A stretch of 64,000 nt of DNA from Paracoccus sp. SCSIO 75233 (GTDB taxonomy: Bacteria; Pseudomonadota; Alphaproteobacteria; Rhodobacterales; Rhodobacteraceae). How positions within the stretch are numbered: position 1 is the first letter of the stretch; each line of letters starts with the position of its first letter. Of this stretch, positions 35,801 to 42,912 are shown piece by piece. Under the pieces are notes generated by a model. The model saw nothing but the letters and a program-made list of their open reading frames with translations, did not search any database and was not told where the DNA came from. The stretch covers positions 62,001-126,000 of the forward strand of contig NZ_CP115760.1 in assembly GCF_027912675.1 (NCBI RefSeq), written 5' to 3'. Both the position numbers and the translations under genes were made by a program.

Positions 35801-35887
35801 ACCCGTCTCCAGCGCGGACCGGAAATCGACTACCTCGATTGTCGCAAATGGCCCGAAGGCTTGAAGCGATAGGCGAATGGGTCTCAT
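32807..35887 (-). CDS. sbcC: SbcC exonuclease ATPase subunit
   Basis: 1026 residues of the Rad50/SbcC type. The N-terminal ATPase half has Walker A YGQTGAGKST (about 34-43), followed by the Q-loop LLPQGKFETFLAA. A very long coiled coil has the zinc hook CPVCGSHDHPAPAH at 517-520 in its middle. The C-terminal half carries LSGGETFIAALALALGLADVV and Walker B DTIFIDEGFGSLD. With SbcD it opens and cuts DNA hairpins, palindromes and blocked ends. The start overlaps the sbcD stop; the 64-residue upstream extension lies inside sbcD and is not real. The 3' end lies 21 bases from the ISKra4 element. Confidence 0.95.
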   Translation of the reverse strand: MRPIRLSLQAFGPFATIEVVDFRSALETGLFGIYGQTGAGKSTLFSAMSFALFGAPTKTDQEPRSLRSDHAAADLPTEVEFVFELGAKTYLIRRRPAQERPKARGEGTTEDAAEASLFDVTGIPVDTLGPSQSGRVIAEKKVSLVGQQVEALLGYGADQFRQIVLLPQGKFETFLAAKTDARVEILRDLFDVKIYRDLAARLKEEASEAERSLRDQRALYVARLEERGFESAEALELGIATAEAKVEEKQGIQRGAEMANEAARKALTEGEQIEKAFSAADTAQQAVNDLEKKTIEVEELAKRIEAVRNALQARDLETASRDAEQDSLKAVEAVTKAEAELNIATGAKELAEKKLAEAQSGDDRRQQVQADLTRLEAIEKQVGQAADHRSAFDDAAKDEASAKKALTEAIDAREKLKSQRDATDLALDQARRTETERGQLTGELAEVNRERVKAAAYAKAQEAVADAQRNVDEASSELATRTDAARAADAGLLEAEARLSRTQAIILAEKLTEGAPCPVCGSHDHPAPAHGTSEQSGLTEAFRSAQVLARTASEARVRAESELGNFRMRLDEKKRALEEQESPERTLVELEAEIARLEGDVAALGEAVDLDAMTEQLAQLKLKLTEAEAAEATARTAAGKAETDLAGARAKLDTVIEALPEGLRTPEAVVARREALQREQRQLSEALEVATQQDRAASEMLTRAQEQLEAAKRARDAQQQRVKKAQDDFGARLAEVGLGKAGYDACKAHFPTLDADQKTVSDHREGLIAARTTLQNATAACADRERPDLGPLQLALADATQTVNAANAALASAKTDVLSLTKFKESLAAALTETERLETETGPLRGLADLANGKNDFKMTLETFAIGAMFDQVLEAANMRLDPMTRGRYRLTRGLEASGGRGKRGLEIAVFDINTGKARPTVTLSGGETFIAALALALGLADVVESLSGKIRMDTIFIDEGFGSLDTENGAGTLDQVIQVLAALTEGSRAVGLISHVGLVQEAIPQGFYVRSTPSGSRVEERTGMG

Positions 35888-37020
35888 GTCTGATCCACCC
35901 CGGAGGCTACTGTGTGGAGCTTTTCCGCGATGATCGCGACTTCGGTGGCGTTTGGTTCCCGGCCGCGCACAACCTTCACGAAGTCGCCAATCATCTCGAT
36001 CGGCGTGACCGCGGCCCGCCCGCTGCCGAGCGCCTTGGTCTCCGCAGCGCGCTCCTGCCGGGCATAGGCCAGATGGCAAGCATTGGGATAGGTCGCGCGT
36101 AACCGTTTCATCGGATCGATTAGAGGGTTTTCATCCGTCAGGATAGCCTGGATGAAATCGTCAGACGGCGTTCCTTCCAGAAGATCCGAGAATGCCCCGG
36201 TAAGCGAGCGAACCTGCCGGATCGGTCGGAACGGTACGATGCGGATCTCGACCCCTTCAGCTTTAAGATCGACGACTGTCATGGATTTTTCATTTCCCGC
36301 CTCGTCGAAACCGAAAGCAAGCGGTGCGCCGGAGTACCGAATATGGCTCGCGCCCACTTCCTGCGGCTTGTGCAAATGCCCCAGTGCAACATAGTCCGCC
36401 CCATCGAAGACATCGGAGGGAACAGTTTCTATGCCTCCGACTCGCGTCAGGGCGCGCTCGGTCTCGCCGACCGCACCCCCCGCGACGAAAGCATGGGCCA
36501 CGACGACCCAACGCGCTCCATCAGGCACCTGCCTCCTTGCCGCAGCGATCTGGGCGGCAACTACCTCCGCCGGCGCATTAATGCTTTCATCCCTGAACAC
36601 CTCGCGTGCGGCGTATTCATAGGAAAAGGGCAGTGCGGAAAAGGCGACCTCGCCCTGCGCGTCACGCAGCACCAGCGGCGCTTCCACCGCATCGGCAATC
36701 CCCCGCACCAGCACACGAGACGCGGTGGAAAAGACAGACATAGCCTCGATCCTGTCGCCAGAATCGTGGTTTCCAGAGATCATCACCACAGCGGCTTCGG
36801 TCTCCTCTGCTACACGCTTGAGGAAGCGATTGAACTGCCGGATCGATGAATTGGGCGGAGAGGCACGGTCAAAAACGTCCCCCGCGATGACAAGAACATC
36901 GGCTCGTTCGACCACAAGCGCGTCAAGGATCTGACCCAGGATAACCTCATGATCCTCCTCGAGGCTCAACCCCATGAACTGCCGTCCCAGGTGCAGATCT
37001 GCCGTATGAAGTAGTCTCAT
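35884..37020 (-). CDS. sbcD: SbcD nuclease subunit
   Basis: 378 residues with all Mre11/SbcD metallophosphoesterase motifs: LLHTADLHLGRQF, VIAGDVFDRASP, MISGNHDSGDRIE, VVVAHAF and YVALGHLHKPQEV. It is the Mn-dependent nuclease partner of SbcC. Translation is coupled to sbcC by an ATGA overlap. It diverges from a WYL regulator across 71 bases. Confidence 0.95.
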   Translation of the reverse strand: MRLLHTADLHLGRQFMGLSLEEDHEVILGQILDALVVERADVLVIAGDVFDRASPPNSSIRQFNRFLKRVAEETEAAVVMISGNHDSGDRIEAMSVFSTASRVLVRGIADAVEAPLVLRDAQGEVAFSALPFSYEYAAREVFRDESINAPAEVVAAQIAAARRQVPDGARWVVVAHAFVAGGAVGETERALTRVGGIETVPSDVFDGADYVALGHLHKPQEVGASHIRYSGAPLAFGFDEAGNEKSMTVVDLKAEGVEIRIVPFRPIRQVRSLTGAFSDLLEGTPSDDFIQAILTDENPLIDPMKRLRATYPNACHLAYARQERAAETKALGSGRAAVTPIEMIGDFVKVVRGREPNATEVAIIAEKLHTVASGVDQT

Positions 37021-37035
37021 GTCGCACCGTCATTT

Positions 37036-37064
37036 ATTGCACATGTAAAAATTATATGGACAAT
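37036..37064. promoter_or_regulatory. Imperfect palindrome between sbcD and the WYL regulator
   Basis: Arms ATTGCACATGTAA (37036-37048) and TTATATGGACAAT (37052-37064) pair at 10 of 13 positions around a 3-base A centre, in an AT-rich 71-bp divergent spacer. Possible -35 boxes, TTGCAC rightward and TTGTCC leftward, lie within the arms. A dimeric WYL regulator bound here would cover both promoters. This is inference. Confidence 0.55.
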
Positions 37065-37091
37065 TGTAGAGAGTCAAGGTATCCTTCCCCC

Positions 37092-37910
37092 ATGCCCTTC
37101 GAAGACCTCAAACACGCCCAACGTGCGCGCCTGAAGTATCTCGACAGATTGTTTTTCTGGGACGGGGCAGCGACTCGCGCTTCCTTGATCAAGCGATTTG
37201 GTATTTCGAATGCACAGGCCGCTCTCGATTTTCGCGCTTACCTCGCTGAAGCGCCAAAAGACGCACTGCATTATGATGCGTCGTCGCGCCAATACCTTGC
37301 CCATGACAGCTTTGAACGGCTCAGTGGCAAGGCGTCCTCGATGGAGTTGGAGCAACTCTTGGTTGGCGCACCATTTTCCGCATTCGATAGATTGCCAGAT
37401 TTGCAACGCACTCAGGACCTGCGTGTCTTACGGCCGCTCTACCGTGCCTTCAGGGCGAAAGAGGCAACGAGTATCGTTTATCAATCGATGCGAGATCCAG
37501 AACCGATGACTCGCTGGATTGCACCTGTTCGGTTCGCTTCTGATGGCGTTAGGCTTCACGTACGAGCCTGGTGTTTTGAACGTGAGGGTTTCCGTGACTT
37601 CCATCCTGCTCGCATAGACCCTGATCAGTCTTTCGCAAGAACCAAGCCAGCCGAGGCAGTGCCCCGAGATGACGATTGGTTCACTTGGGCCATCCTGAAA
37701 CTCAAACCGCATTCAAGATTGACTGAGGCGCAGCAGCGCGTGGTCCGCATTGAATTTGGGTTCACCTCAGATGTGCTTGCGGCCAGAACCCGGAAAGCAC
37801 TTGAGCTCTACACGGAACGCCGGTGGGGTCTTGAGCAAAAGGAACCTCGCCTTGAACGGGTCTCTATCGACTATGTCCCAATGACCGAGGAAGAGATCGA
37901 TGCAAATTGA
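37092..37910 (+). CDS. WYL-domain transcriptional regulator (BrxR/CapW-like)
   Basis: 272 residues. An N-terminal winged helix-turn-helix (RARLKYLDRLFFWDGAATRASLIKRFGISNAQAALDF), a WYL sensor domain (VYQSMRDPEPMTRWIAPVRF, GVRLHVRAWCFEREGFRDFHPARI) and a C-terminal WCX extension. This is the layout of the BrxR/CapW repressors that guard phage-defence operons. Start MPFEDLKHAQR chosen; an upstream in-frame start lies in the operator region. It is divergent from sbcDC, its probable target, and about 18 kb from the BREX remnant. Confidence 0.82.
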   Translation: MPFEDLKHAQRARLKYLDRLFFWDGAATRASLIKRFGISNAQAALDFRAYLAEAPKDALHYDASSRQYLAHDSFERLSGKASSMELEQLLVGAPFSAFDRLPDLQRTQDLRVLRPLYRAFRAKEATSIVYQSMRDPEPMTRWIAPVRFASDGVRLHVRAWCFEREGFRDFHPARIDPDQSFARTKPAEAVPRDDDWFTWAILKLKPHSRLTEAQQRVVRIEFGFTSDVLAARTRKALELYTERRWGLEQKEPRLERVSIDYVPMTEEEIDAN

Positions 37911-37926
37911 TATGCGCCGTATTGAT

Positions 37927-38757
37927 GGGTCCGTTGCATTAACTAGCCGACCACCGCAAGTTCCTTGAGTTGGTAATGATGGGGGGGCCGATGGCACAGC
38001 ACAAGAATCCGTTCAAGCGGCATCGTTTTCCTCGGGAGATCATCCTTCTAGCGGTGCGCTGGTACTGTCGCTACCCGCTGTCGTGCCGCGACGTCCGCGA
38101 TTTGCTGGCCGAGCGCGGGGTGACAGTCGATGCCTCCACAATCCACCGCTGGGTCAGGAAGTTCGGCCCCGAGATCCGCAAACGGGCCTATGGTGGCCAT
38201 CGTTCCTGGCGCGGGCAGCAGTGGCATGTCGATGAGACCTACATCCGCGTCGGTGGACGCTGGTGTTATCTATGGCGCGCCGTCGATCAGCTCGGCCAGT
38301 TGATCGATTTTCGGCTGACGGCGCGGCGATCTGCCAAGGCTGCAAGGGCGTTTCTGCGGCAAGCCCGAGAGACCGTTCGCCTGTATCAGCCCCTGACCAT
38401 CGTCACTGACAAGGCGCTCAGCTATGCCAAGGTGATCGGCGAGATCAACGACCGGCTCGGGCCAGAGCACACAATCCGCCATGTCGATCGCAAGTACCTG
38501 AACAACCGGATTGAGAGCGATCATGCTGCAATAAAACAGCGGCTGCGGCCGATGCGTGGCTTCCAGACCATGGCCGGCGCCAAGGCCGCGCTCGCCGGGA
38601 TCGAAACCTTCCGCACCATCCGCAAGGGTCAGTTCGAAAGCTGCAGGACCGGAGTTGAAAACGAGATCGACTTCGTCGCCAAACTCTTCCCGGAAGCCGC
38701 TTGATGATCGCAGCTCCTGCTTTTACTGCGCCGAAGCGGCATTAATGCAACGGACCC
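37927..38757 (+). mobile_element. IS6-family insertion sequence
   Basis: 831 bp with perfect 16-bp terminal inverted repeats, GGGTCCGTTGCATTAA. The 8-base flanks (GTATTGAT, ACATAGAC) are not duplicated. That suggests formation by IS6-type cointegration followed by deletion rather than simple insertion. It joins the WYL gene's 3' side to a gene fragment. Confidence 0.9.
37991..38704 (+). CDS. IS6-family transposase
   Basis: 237 residues: a helix-turn-helix (SCRDVRDLLAERGVTVDASTIHRWV) and the DDE core with QQWHVDETYIRVGGRW, TIVTDKALSYAKVI and NNRIESDHAAIKQRLRPMRGF. Complete. ATG at 37991 matches the family start (MAQHKNPFKRHRFP); an ATG 7 codons upstream also exists. Confidence 0.93.
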   Translation: MAQHKNPFKRHRFPREIILLAVRWYCRYPLSCRDVRDLLAERGVTVDASTIHRWVRKFGPEIRKRAYGGHRSWRGQQWHVDETYIRVGGRWCYLWRAVDQLGQLIDFRLTARRSAKAARAFLRQARETVRLYQPLTIVTDKALSYAKVIGEINDRLGPEHTIRHVDRKYLNNRIESDHAAIKQRLRPMRGFQTMAGAKAALAGIETFRTIRKGQFESCRTGVENEIDFVAKLFPEAA

Positions 38758-38960
38758 ACATAGACCGTGTTGTTGAGCTGGAAAAAGAACTGGCGGTCGC
38801 CCACGAGAGAGCCAATGGCCTGGAAGCCCAGAAGGATCAGATGGCAGATACGATCAACGATCTACGGAAGCGCCTGGACAGCTCCGAAACCCGCGTGACG
38901 GCGCTTCTGGCCGATGATAACCCAAAGCGCGGTTCTTGGTGGCCTTGGAAGCGATCCTGA
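38758..38960 (+). pseudogene. Coiled-coil protein C-terminal fragment
   Basis: 67 codons directly after the IS6 end: HIDRVVELEKELAVAHERANGLEA, QKDQMADTINDLRKRLDSSETRVTALLADDNPKRGSWWPWKRS-stop. The heptad pattern and a Trp-rich basic tail (GSWWPWKR) recall the C-terminus of plasmid-type DNA-binding or partition-accessory proteins. The gene's 5' part was lost at the IS6 junction. Confidence 0.6.
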
Positions 38961-39018
38961 CCAATGCAACAAAAACTTGCGACACGAAAATCCCTGATTT
39001 TCCGAAGGCCGCCGATCT

Positions 39019-39080
39019 GTTGCACGTTTTAGGAGTTGTGCAACATTGACTTATAATTAGGCGGCATACTATATGCTGCC
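39019..39080 (+). promoter_or_regulatory. Promoter and two palindromes upstream of the MarR gene
   Basis: A perfect repeat, GTTGCAC (39019-39025) and GTGCAAC (39038-39044), precedes the -35 TTGACT (39046-39051). The -10 is TATATG (39070-39075) at 18 bp. A second near-perfect repeat, GGCGGCAT (39060-39067) and ATGCTGCC (39073-39080), overlaps the -10. MarR proteins usually autoregulate at such sites. Confidence 0.6.
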
Positions 39081-39082
39081 GC

Positions 39083-39613
39083 ATGATACTATTGGAACAA
39101 AAGCACCTAGCCTTGCTCGATGAGGCGCAACGCCGTGGACAGCCGGACACGGACAACATGCGCCTCTGTTTCGAGGTCTTGGCGCTGGCCTCGGGCATCG
39201 ACCGGGCTTGCGCTGCGCGCCTTGCGCCGCATCGCCTCTCGGAAGGGAAATTCGTTCTGCTGCTCCTGCTGCGCGACCTGCCGGAAGGGCTTGCGCCGCA
39301 CGAGCTGGCCGAACGGGCCGGCGTCACGCGCGCCACGATTACCGGCCTTCTGGATGGATTGGGGCGGGACGGCTTCCTTGCCCGGCATCGCGATCACGAA
39401 GACCGGCGCAAGGTCACGGTGCGCCTGACGGACAAGGGGCAGGCCGTGGCGCTCAATCTGGTCAATGAGCATAGCCAGTGGATTGGCTCCCTGTTCGCGG
39501 GCTTCGACCAGCACGAACGCGAGGCCCTTAGCGGCCTGTTGCGGCGGGTTTGGCGCAATGTGGAGATTCCAGCGAAGGACAGCGCGGCCGTTGCTGCTGG
39601 CAATCCCCGGTGA
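39083..39613 (+). CDS. MarR-family transcriptional regulator
   Basis: 176 residues. The winged helix has LAPHELAERAGVTRATITGLLDGLGRDGFLARHRDHEDRRKVTVRLTDKG, the MarR DNA-binding helix and beta wing. It overlaps the next gene as GTGA, so the two form an operon. It probably represses its own promoter, which carries two palindromes. Ligand unknown. Confidence 0.9.
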   Translation: MILLEQKHLALLDEAQRRGQPDTDNMRLCFEVLALASGIDRACAARLAPHRLSEGKFVLLLLLRDLPEGLAPHELAERAGVTRATITGLLDGLGRDGFLARHRDHEDRRKVTVRLTDKGQAVALNLVNEHSQWIGSLFAGFDQHEREALSGLLRRVWRNVEIPAKDSAAVAAGNPR

Positions 39614-40386
39614 GTGCTGGCCGGTCGGGAAAACGTGTCGCGGATATTGAGCCGGCCCGGCTCGCCCTGCTCAATGCCGGCGCTGTCGAGGCCGCCACGC
39701 TGACCGAGTGTCTAGCCGTGGACTTCGCGGCCCTTATGCGCGCCGCTCTCCCCGAAATTGGGGAAGATGCCATAACGACGATGCAGCAAGCGGCGGGCGA
39801 GGGCATTTCTCGGCGCATGGCGCTGGCCGCGCGCCTGATCCATGAGCGGCGGGGCCTCGCTGCCGTGGGCGAGCTGCGCGACCGTGTATCCGATACAGCG
39901 CGCGGTTGGGCCTGTTTCACGATCGGCGCGGCCGAGGACATGACCCTTGCCGCCCGGCTCGCTGCGATCCAGCCCTTTTCCGACGATCATCATTTCGGGG
40001 TGCGGGAATGGTCATGGATGGCCGTTCGGCCTCACATCACCGCCGATCTCGACAACGCGATTGCGCTGCTCGCTGGCTGGACGGCTGAACCGTCCGAACG
40101 CTTACGGCGCTTCGCCAGCGAGGCAACCAGACCGCGCGGCGTCTGGTGCACCCATCTTGGCCCGCTGCGGCAACAGCCAGAAAAGGCGCTGCCTATCCTC
40201 GAACCGCTACGGGACGATCCTGCCCCCTATGTGCAGGACTCCGTTGGCAACTGGCTGAACGACGCCAGCAAGGACAGGCCCGATTGGGTGCAGACGCTCT
40301 GCGCCCGATGGTCGGCAGAAAGCACCACGCCCGCAACCGCCCAAATCTGCAAGCGCGCCCTGCGCTCGATCAACCGCAAGGGCTGA
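39610..40386 (+). CDS. DNA alkylation repair (AlkD-like HEAT-repeat) protein
   Basis: 258 residues of the AlkC/AlkD HEAT-repeat type: FSDDHHFGVREWSWMAVRPHITADLDNAIALLAGW, ASEATRPRGVWCTHLGPLRQQPEKALPILEPLRDDPAPYVQDSVGNWLNDASKDRPDWV. These DNA glycosylases excise bulky or alkylated bases without base flipping. GTG start at 39610 overlapping the marR stop; an ATG at 39550 lies inside marR. Its coupling to a MarR regulator suggests induction by an electrophile. Confidence 0.85.
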   Translation: MSAGRSGKRVADIEPARLALLNAGAVEAATLTECLAVDFAALMRAALPEIGEDAITTMQQAAGEGISRRMALAARLIHERRGLAAVGELRDRVSDTARGWACFTIGAAEDMTLAARLAAIQPFSDDHHFGVREWSWMAVRPHITADLDNAIALLAGWTAEPSERLRRFASEATRPRGVWCTHLGPLRQQPEKALPILEPLRDDPAPYVQDSVGNWLNDASKDRPDWVQTLCARWSAESTTPATAQICKRALRSINRKG

Positions 40387-40406
40387 CATACGAAAGGATC
40401 GCTCAC

Positions 40407-40745
40407 ATGGCGCACTATCTGGCCGAACTCTATTCCCCGAAACCCGCATGGCTGGCGCTCGACCAGAACGGTCGCCAGCAGTTTTTCGAGGCCATCGGCT
40501 CCGGCATGGGAGCGCTGTCAGCCCTTGGCGTGGAAGCGATCGCCTTGGGTGAGACAGACGCCGCGATCCTTCATGCCCCGTCACAAAAATTCTTCGCGAT
40601 CTGGCGTGCGCCCGACGCGGCGTCGATCACCGCCCTTGTGTCAGGCATCGCCGCTTCGGGATGGCATGACTATTTCGACACGATCAACGCAACCGGCCCC
40701 GGCGTCGATCTGGACGGCCATCTTGCGCAGCTCGCGGCACTGTAG
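40407..40745 (+). CDS. DUF6616-like small protein
   Basis: 112 residues: MAHYLAELYSPKPAWLALDQNGRQQFFEAIGSGMGALSALGVEAIALGETD. An AAAGGA ribosome site lies upstream. It resembles small ferredoxin-like alpha/beta proteins classed as DUF6616; no function is known. Twenty bases downstream of the AlkD-like gene and probably co-transcribed. Confidence 0.7.
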   Translation: MAHYLAELYSPKPAWLALDQNGRQQFFEAIGSGMGALSALGVEAIALGETDAAILHAPSQKFFAIWRAPDAASITALVSGIAASGWHDYFDTINATGPGVDLDGHLAQLAAL

Positions 40746-40809
40746 CCGTCGCCTGTCGCAAAAATCCAAAAACCCGCGACAACCGGCGCTACCGTCAAAT
40801 TCGATGACC

Positions 40810-41025
40810 CTACTGGAGCCGTTCGGCAATCCATAGCTTGATTAGCGATTGCCGCGTCACGCCCAAGTGCCGAGCCTGCTTGTCGAGGCCCTCGACGACC
40901 CACGCCGGAAAATCCACGTTCACGCGCTTGGGTTGGTCGTTCGGACGCCGCGCCTGGGACCAGTCGATTGCATCGCTCACGTTCTCATCGGTGTCGAATT
41001 TCTTATCGAACTCAGTTGCCTTCAT
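40810..41025 (-). CDS. brnA: BrnA-type antitoxin
   Basis: 71 residues. It starts MKATEFDKKFDTDENVSDAID, then PKRVNVDFPAWVVEGLDKQARHLGVTRQSLIKLWIAERL, a ribbon-helix-helix DNA-binding domain as in BrnA/CopG antitoxins. It neutralises BrnT and represses the operon. It overlaps brnT by 14 bases, downstream of the toxin as is usual for brnTA. Confidence 0.9.
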   Translation of the reverse strand: MKATEFDKKFDTDENVSDAIDWSQARRPNDQPKRVNVDFPAWVVEGLDKQARHLGVTRQSLIKLWIAERLQ

Positions 41026-41275
41026 AGTAGCTGATCTCCTCTTTTCGGGCGCGGCGCACCGAGATGATCCGCACCGCATTACCTCGCGGCGTCCAGACGG
41101 CTGCCCAGTGCTTGCCCTCGATCTTCCCAATCGAGATGAGCCGCGGTTCATCCTCGGTCTTGGCGGGCGCTTCGAGCATCCACGGGTCATCCCAAAGAGC
41201 CTGTGCCTGATCGAAGTCGATGCCATGCTTCGACAGATTCGAGGCACTTTTGGCGGGGTCATACTCAAAATCCAT
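41012..41275 (-). CDS. brnT: BrnT-type ribonuclease toxin
   Basis: 87 residues with the BrnT signature MDFEYDPAKSASNLSKHGIDFDQAQALWDDP and the C-terminal NAVRIISVRRARKEEISYYE. BrnT is a RelE-fold RNase that blocks translation. AT-rich sequence just upstream (41276-41310) provides promoter-like elements, TTGAAA and TATACC-like, on the minus strand. Confidence 0.92.
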   Translation of the reverse strand: MDFEYDPAKSASNLSKHGIDFDQAQALWDDPWMLEAPAKTEDEPRLISIGKIEGKHWAAVWTPRGNAVRIISVRRARKEEISYYEGN

Positions 41276-41344
41276 GCGTAAATATGGTATAGTAATTATC
41301 CATTTTCAAGCATGGTTCTGCGTGATCACCGCCGCCAGCCCGAC

Positions 41345-41540
41345 CCTCCGATATTCGGAGGTCTCCGGTCCGAGCTGGCTCCGCGCATCATTCCGACCGG
41401 CCCCCAAGTGGCAGGGGCTGGATAGTGCGCAGCCGCCCCTTGGGCGGCTTCCGGCGGGAGGTCCAGGAGGGGCTCTGATGATGGGTTGGGTAGCCCCTCC
41501 TGACGGCACTTGTGCCAGATTGATCCGGACAGGATCAGGA
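41345..41540 (+). ncRNA. Structured leader of IS110 element 1, candidate bridge RNA
   Basis: Five perfect hairpins lie within about 195 bases: CCTCCGA/TCGGAGG (41345-41361), AGCCGCCC/GGGCGGCT (41432-41450), an 11-bp stem CAGGAGGGGCT/AGCCCCTCCTG with a 17-base loop (41465-41503), GGCAC/GTGCC (41506-41517) and TGATCC/GGATCA (41521-41537). IS110-group elements encode a bridge RNA in the non-coding end upstream of the transposase, which fits position and structure. The loop guides cannot be confirmed by eye. Confidence 0.5.
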
Positions 41541-41550
41541 GGAATTGGCT

Positions 41551-42588
41551 ATGAAGGAAGTCTCGATCATCGGCGTTGACCTGGCGAAGCAGGTCTTTCA
41601 ACTGCACGGAGCGACAGCGGAAGGCGAAGTCGTGTTTCGCAAGAAGCTGTCGCGCAAACAGTTTCTTGCGTTCATGCAGAGGCACCCCGGATGTCTCGTT
41701 GCCATGGAAGCCTGCGCGACAGCTCATTATTGGGCGCGGACGTTGGCGCCGATCGGGCACGAGGTGCGCCTGATCGCCCCGAAGTTCGTCAAGCCGTATT
41801 TGAAGAACCAGAAGAACGACATGGCGGATGCCGAGGCCATCGCGGAGGCGGCCAGTCGACCGACCATGCGTTTCGTCGAGGTGAAGACACCGGAGCAGCA
41901 GGGTCTCGGCATGATCTTTCGGCTGCGTAATCTTCTGGTCGGGCAACGGACGCAGACAATCAACGCCTTGCGCGGACATCTCGCCGAGTTCGGGCTCATC
42001 GCCGGCAAGGGGCGCGAGAACATCGACAAACTGCGGGCCGCTCTGGAACCGGGCCACGATGGGACGAAAGACCTCCCTCCGGCCGTTCATCATATGGCAC
42101 AGCTCTGCTTCGACCAGATTGATGACCTGTCCCGACGGATCGCCGAACTTGACGCACAGATCGCGGCGGCGAGCAAGCGGTCGCCTTTCTCTGCCCGGCT
42201 GCAGAAGATGCCCGGGGTTGGCCCGGTTACGGCGATGGCATTGGCCGCTTTCGCCCCGCCTATGGAGACGTTCCGTCAGGGGCGTGATTTTTCGGCCTGG
42301 CTTGGCCTCGTTCCACGACAACATTCCAGCGGTGGCAAGCAACGGCTCGGTCGCACGAGCAAATCCGGGCAGCGGGATATCCGAAGATTGTTGATCATCG
42401 GTGCCATGGCAGTGATCTCCGGTGCCAAGATCAAGCCGCCTGCGGAAAACTCCTGGCTGGGGCGTATGCTGGCCCGCAAGCCCCGGATGCTTGCGGCCAT
42501 CGCGTTGGCGAACAAGATGGCTCGCATGTTGTGGGCCATGATAACGAAGGATGAAGAGTTTCGAGGGGGACCGCTGATGGCAAACTGA
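41551..42588 (+). CDS. IS110-family transposase, element 1
   Basis: 345 residues. The N-terminal DEDD RuvC-like domain has IIGVDLAKQVFQLHGATAEG, LVAMEACATAHYWARTL and KNDMADAEAIAEAASRPTMRFV. The C-terminal Tnp20 domain has MPGVGPVTAMALAAFAPPMETFRQGRDFSAWLGLVPRQHSSGGKQRLG with the catalytic Ser. Preceded by AGGAGGAA. It is related to, but distinct from, the IS110 pair at 42913 and 45498. The element ends are not marked by inverted repeats, as normal for IS110. Confidence 0.92.
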   Translation: MKEVSIIGVDLAKQVFQLHGATAEGEVVFRKKLSRKQFLAFMQRHPGCLVAMEACATAHYWARTLAPIGHEVRLIAPKFVKPYLKNQKNDMADAEAIAEAASRPTMRFVEVKTPEQQGLGMIFRLRNLLVGQRTQTINALRGHLAEFGLIAGKGRENIDKLRAALEPGHDGTKDLPPAVHHMAQLCFDQIDDLSRRIAELDAQIAAASKRSPFSARLQKMPGVGPVTAMALAAFAPPMETFRQGRDFSAWLGLVPRQHSSGGKQRLGRTSKSGQRDIRRLLIIGAMAVISGAKIKPPAENSWLGRMLARKPRMLAAIALANKMARMLWAMITKDEEFRGGPLMAN

Positions 42589-42826
42589 TGAAGTCAGCAG
42601 CACCGCCTCGAAAATGCGGGAGAAGCTGAAGCTTGTATGAAACCGATCGACCAGATCGGGGTTGGGGAAATCAGGGTCACATGGAGAGCTCCGAGCTCGT
42701 TTTGATGTTTTGACCACAGCCCGCGGATCCCATACCGGCCAAGAGGCAGCACGCCTCGCGAAAAGGCCTGACACATGGACGCATTCGATCGTATCATGCC
42801 AGCCGAGGCGACAGCCCGCTAAAACC
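42589..42826. other. Non-coding stretch between IS110 elements 1 and 2
   Basis: No gene is supported. It is probably the 3' end of IS110 element 1. From 42689 onwards it is part of the inverted duplication and reappears inverted, ending at 46750. Confidence 0.5.
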
Positions 42827-42878
42827 GGGGCTACCCACACATGATGTGACCGCCCCCCGACGGCATCTCTGTGCCAAG
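42827..42878 (+). ncRNA. Short structured leader of IS110 element 2
   Basis: GGGGC (42827-42831) pairs with GCCCC (42852-42856) around CACATGATGTG, followed by GACGGCA...TGTGCC. The order GGGGC-stem then GACGGCA-hairpin is also seen upstream of element 1, suggesting a shared structured RNA. The inverted copy is at 46561-46612. Confidence 0.35.
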
Positions 42879-42912
42879 GTGGGTCTGCGATGATCCACAA
42901 AGGAGGACGGTC

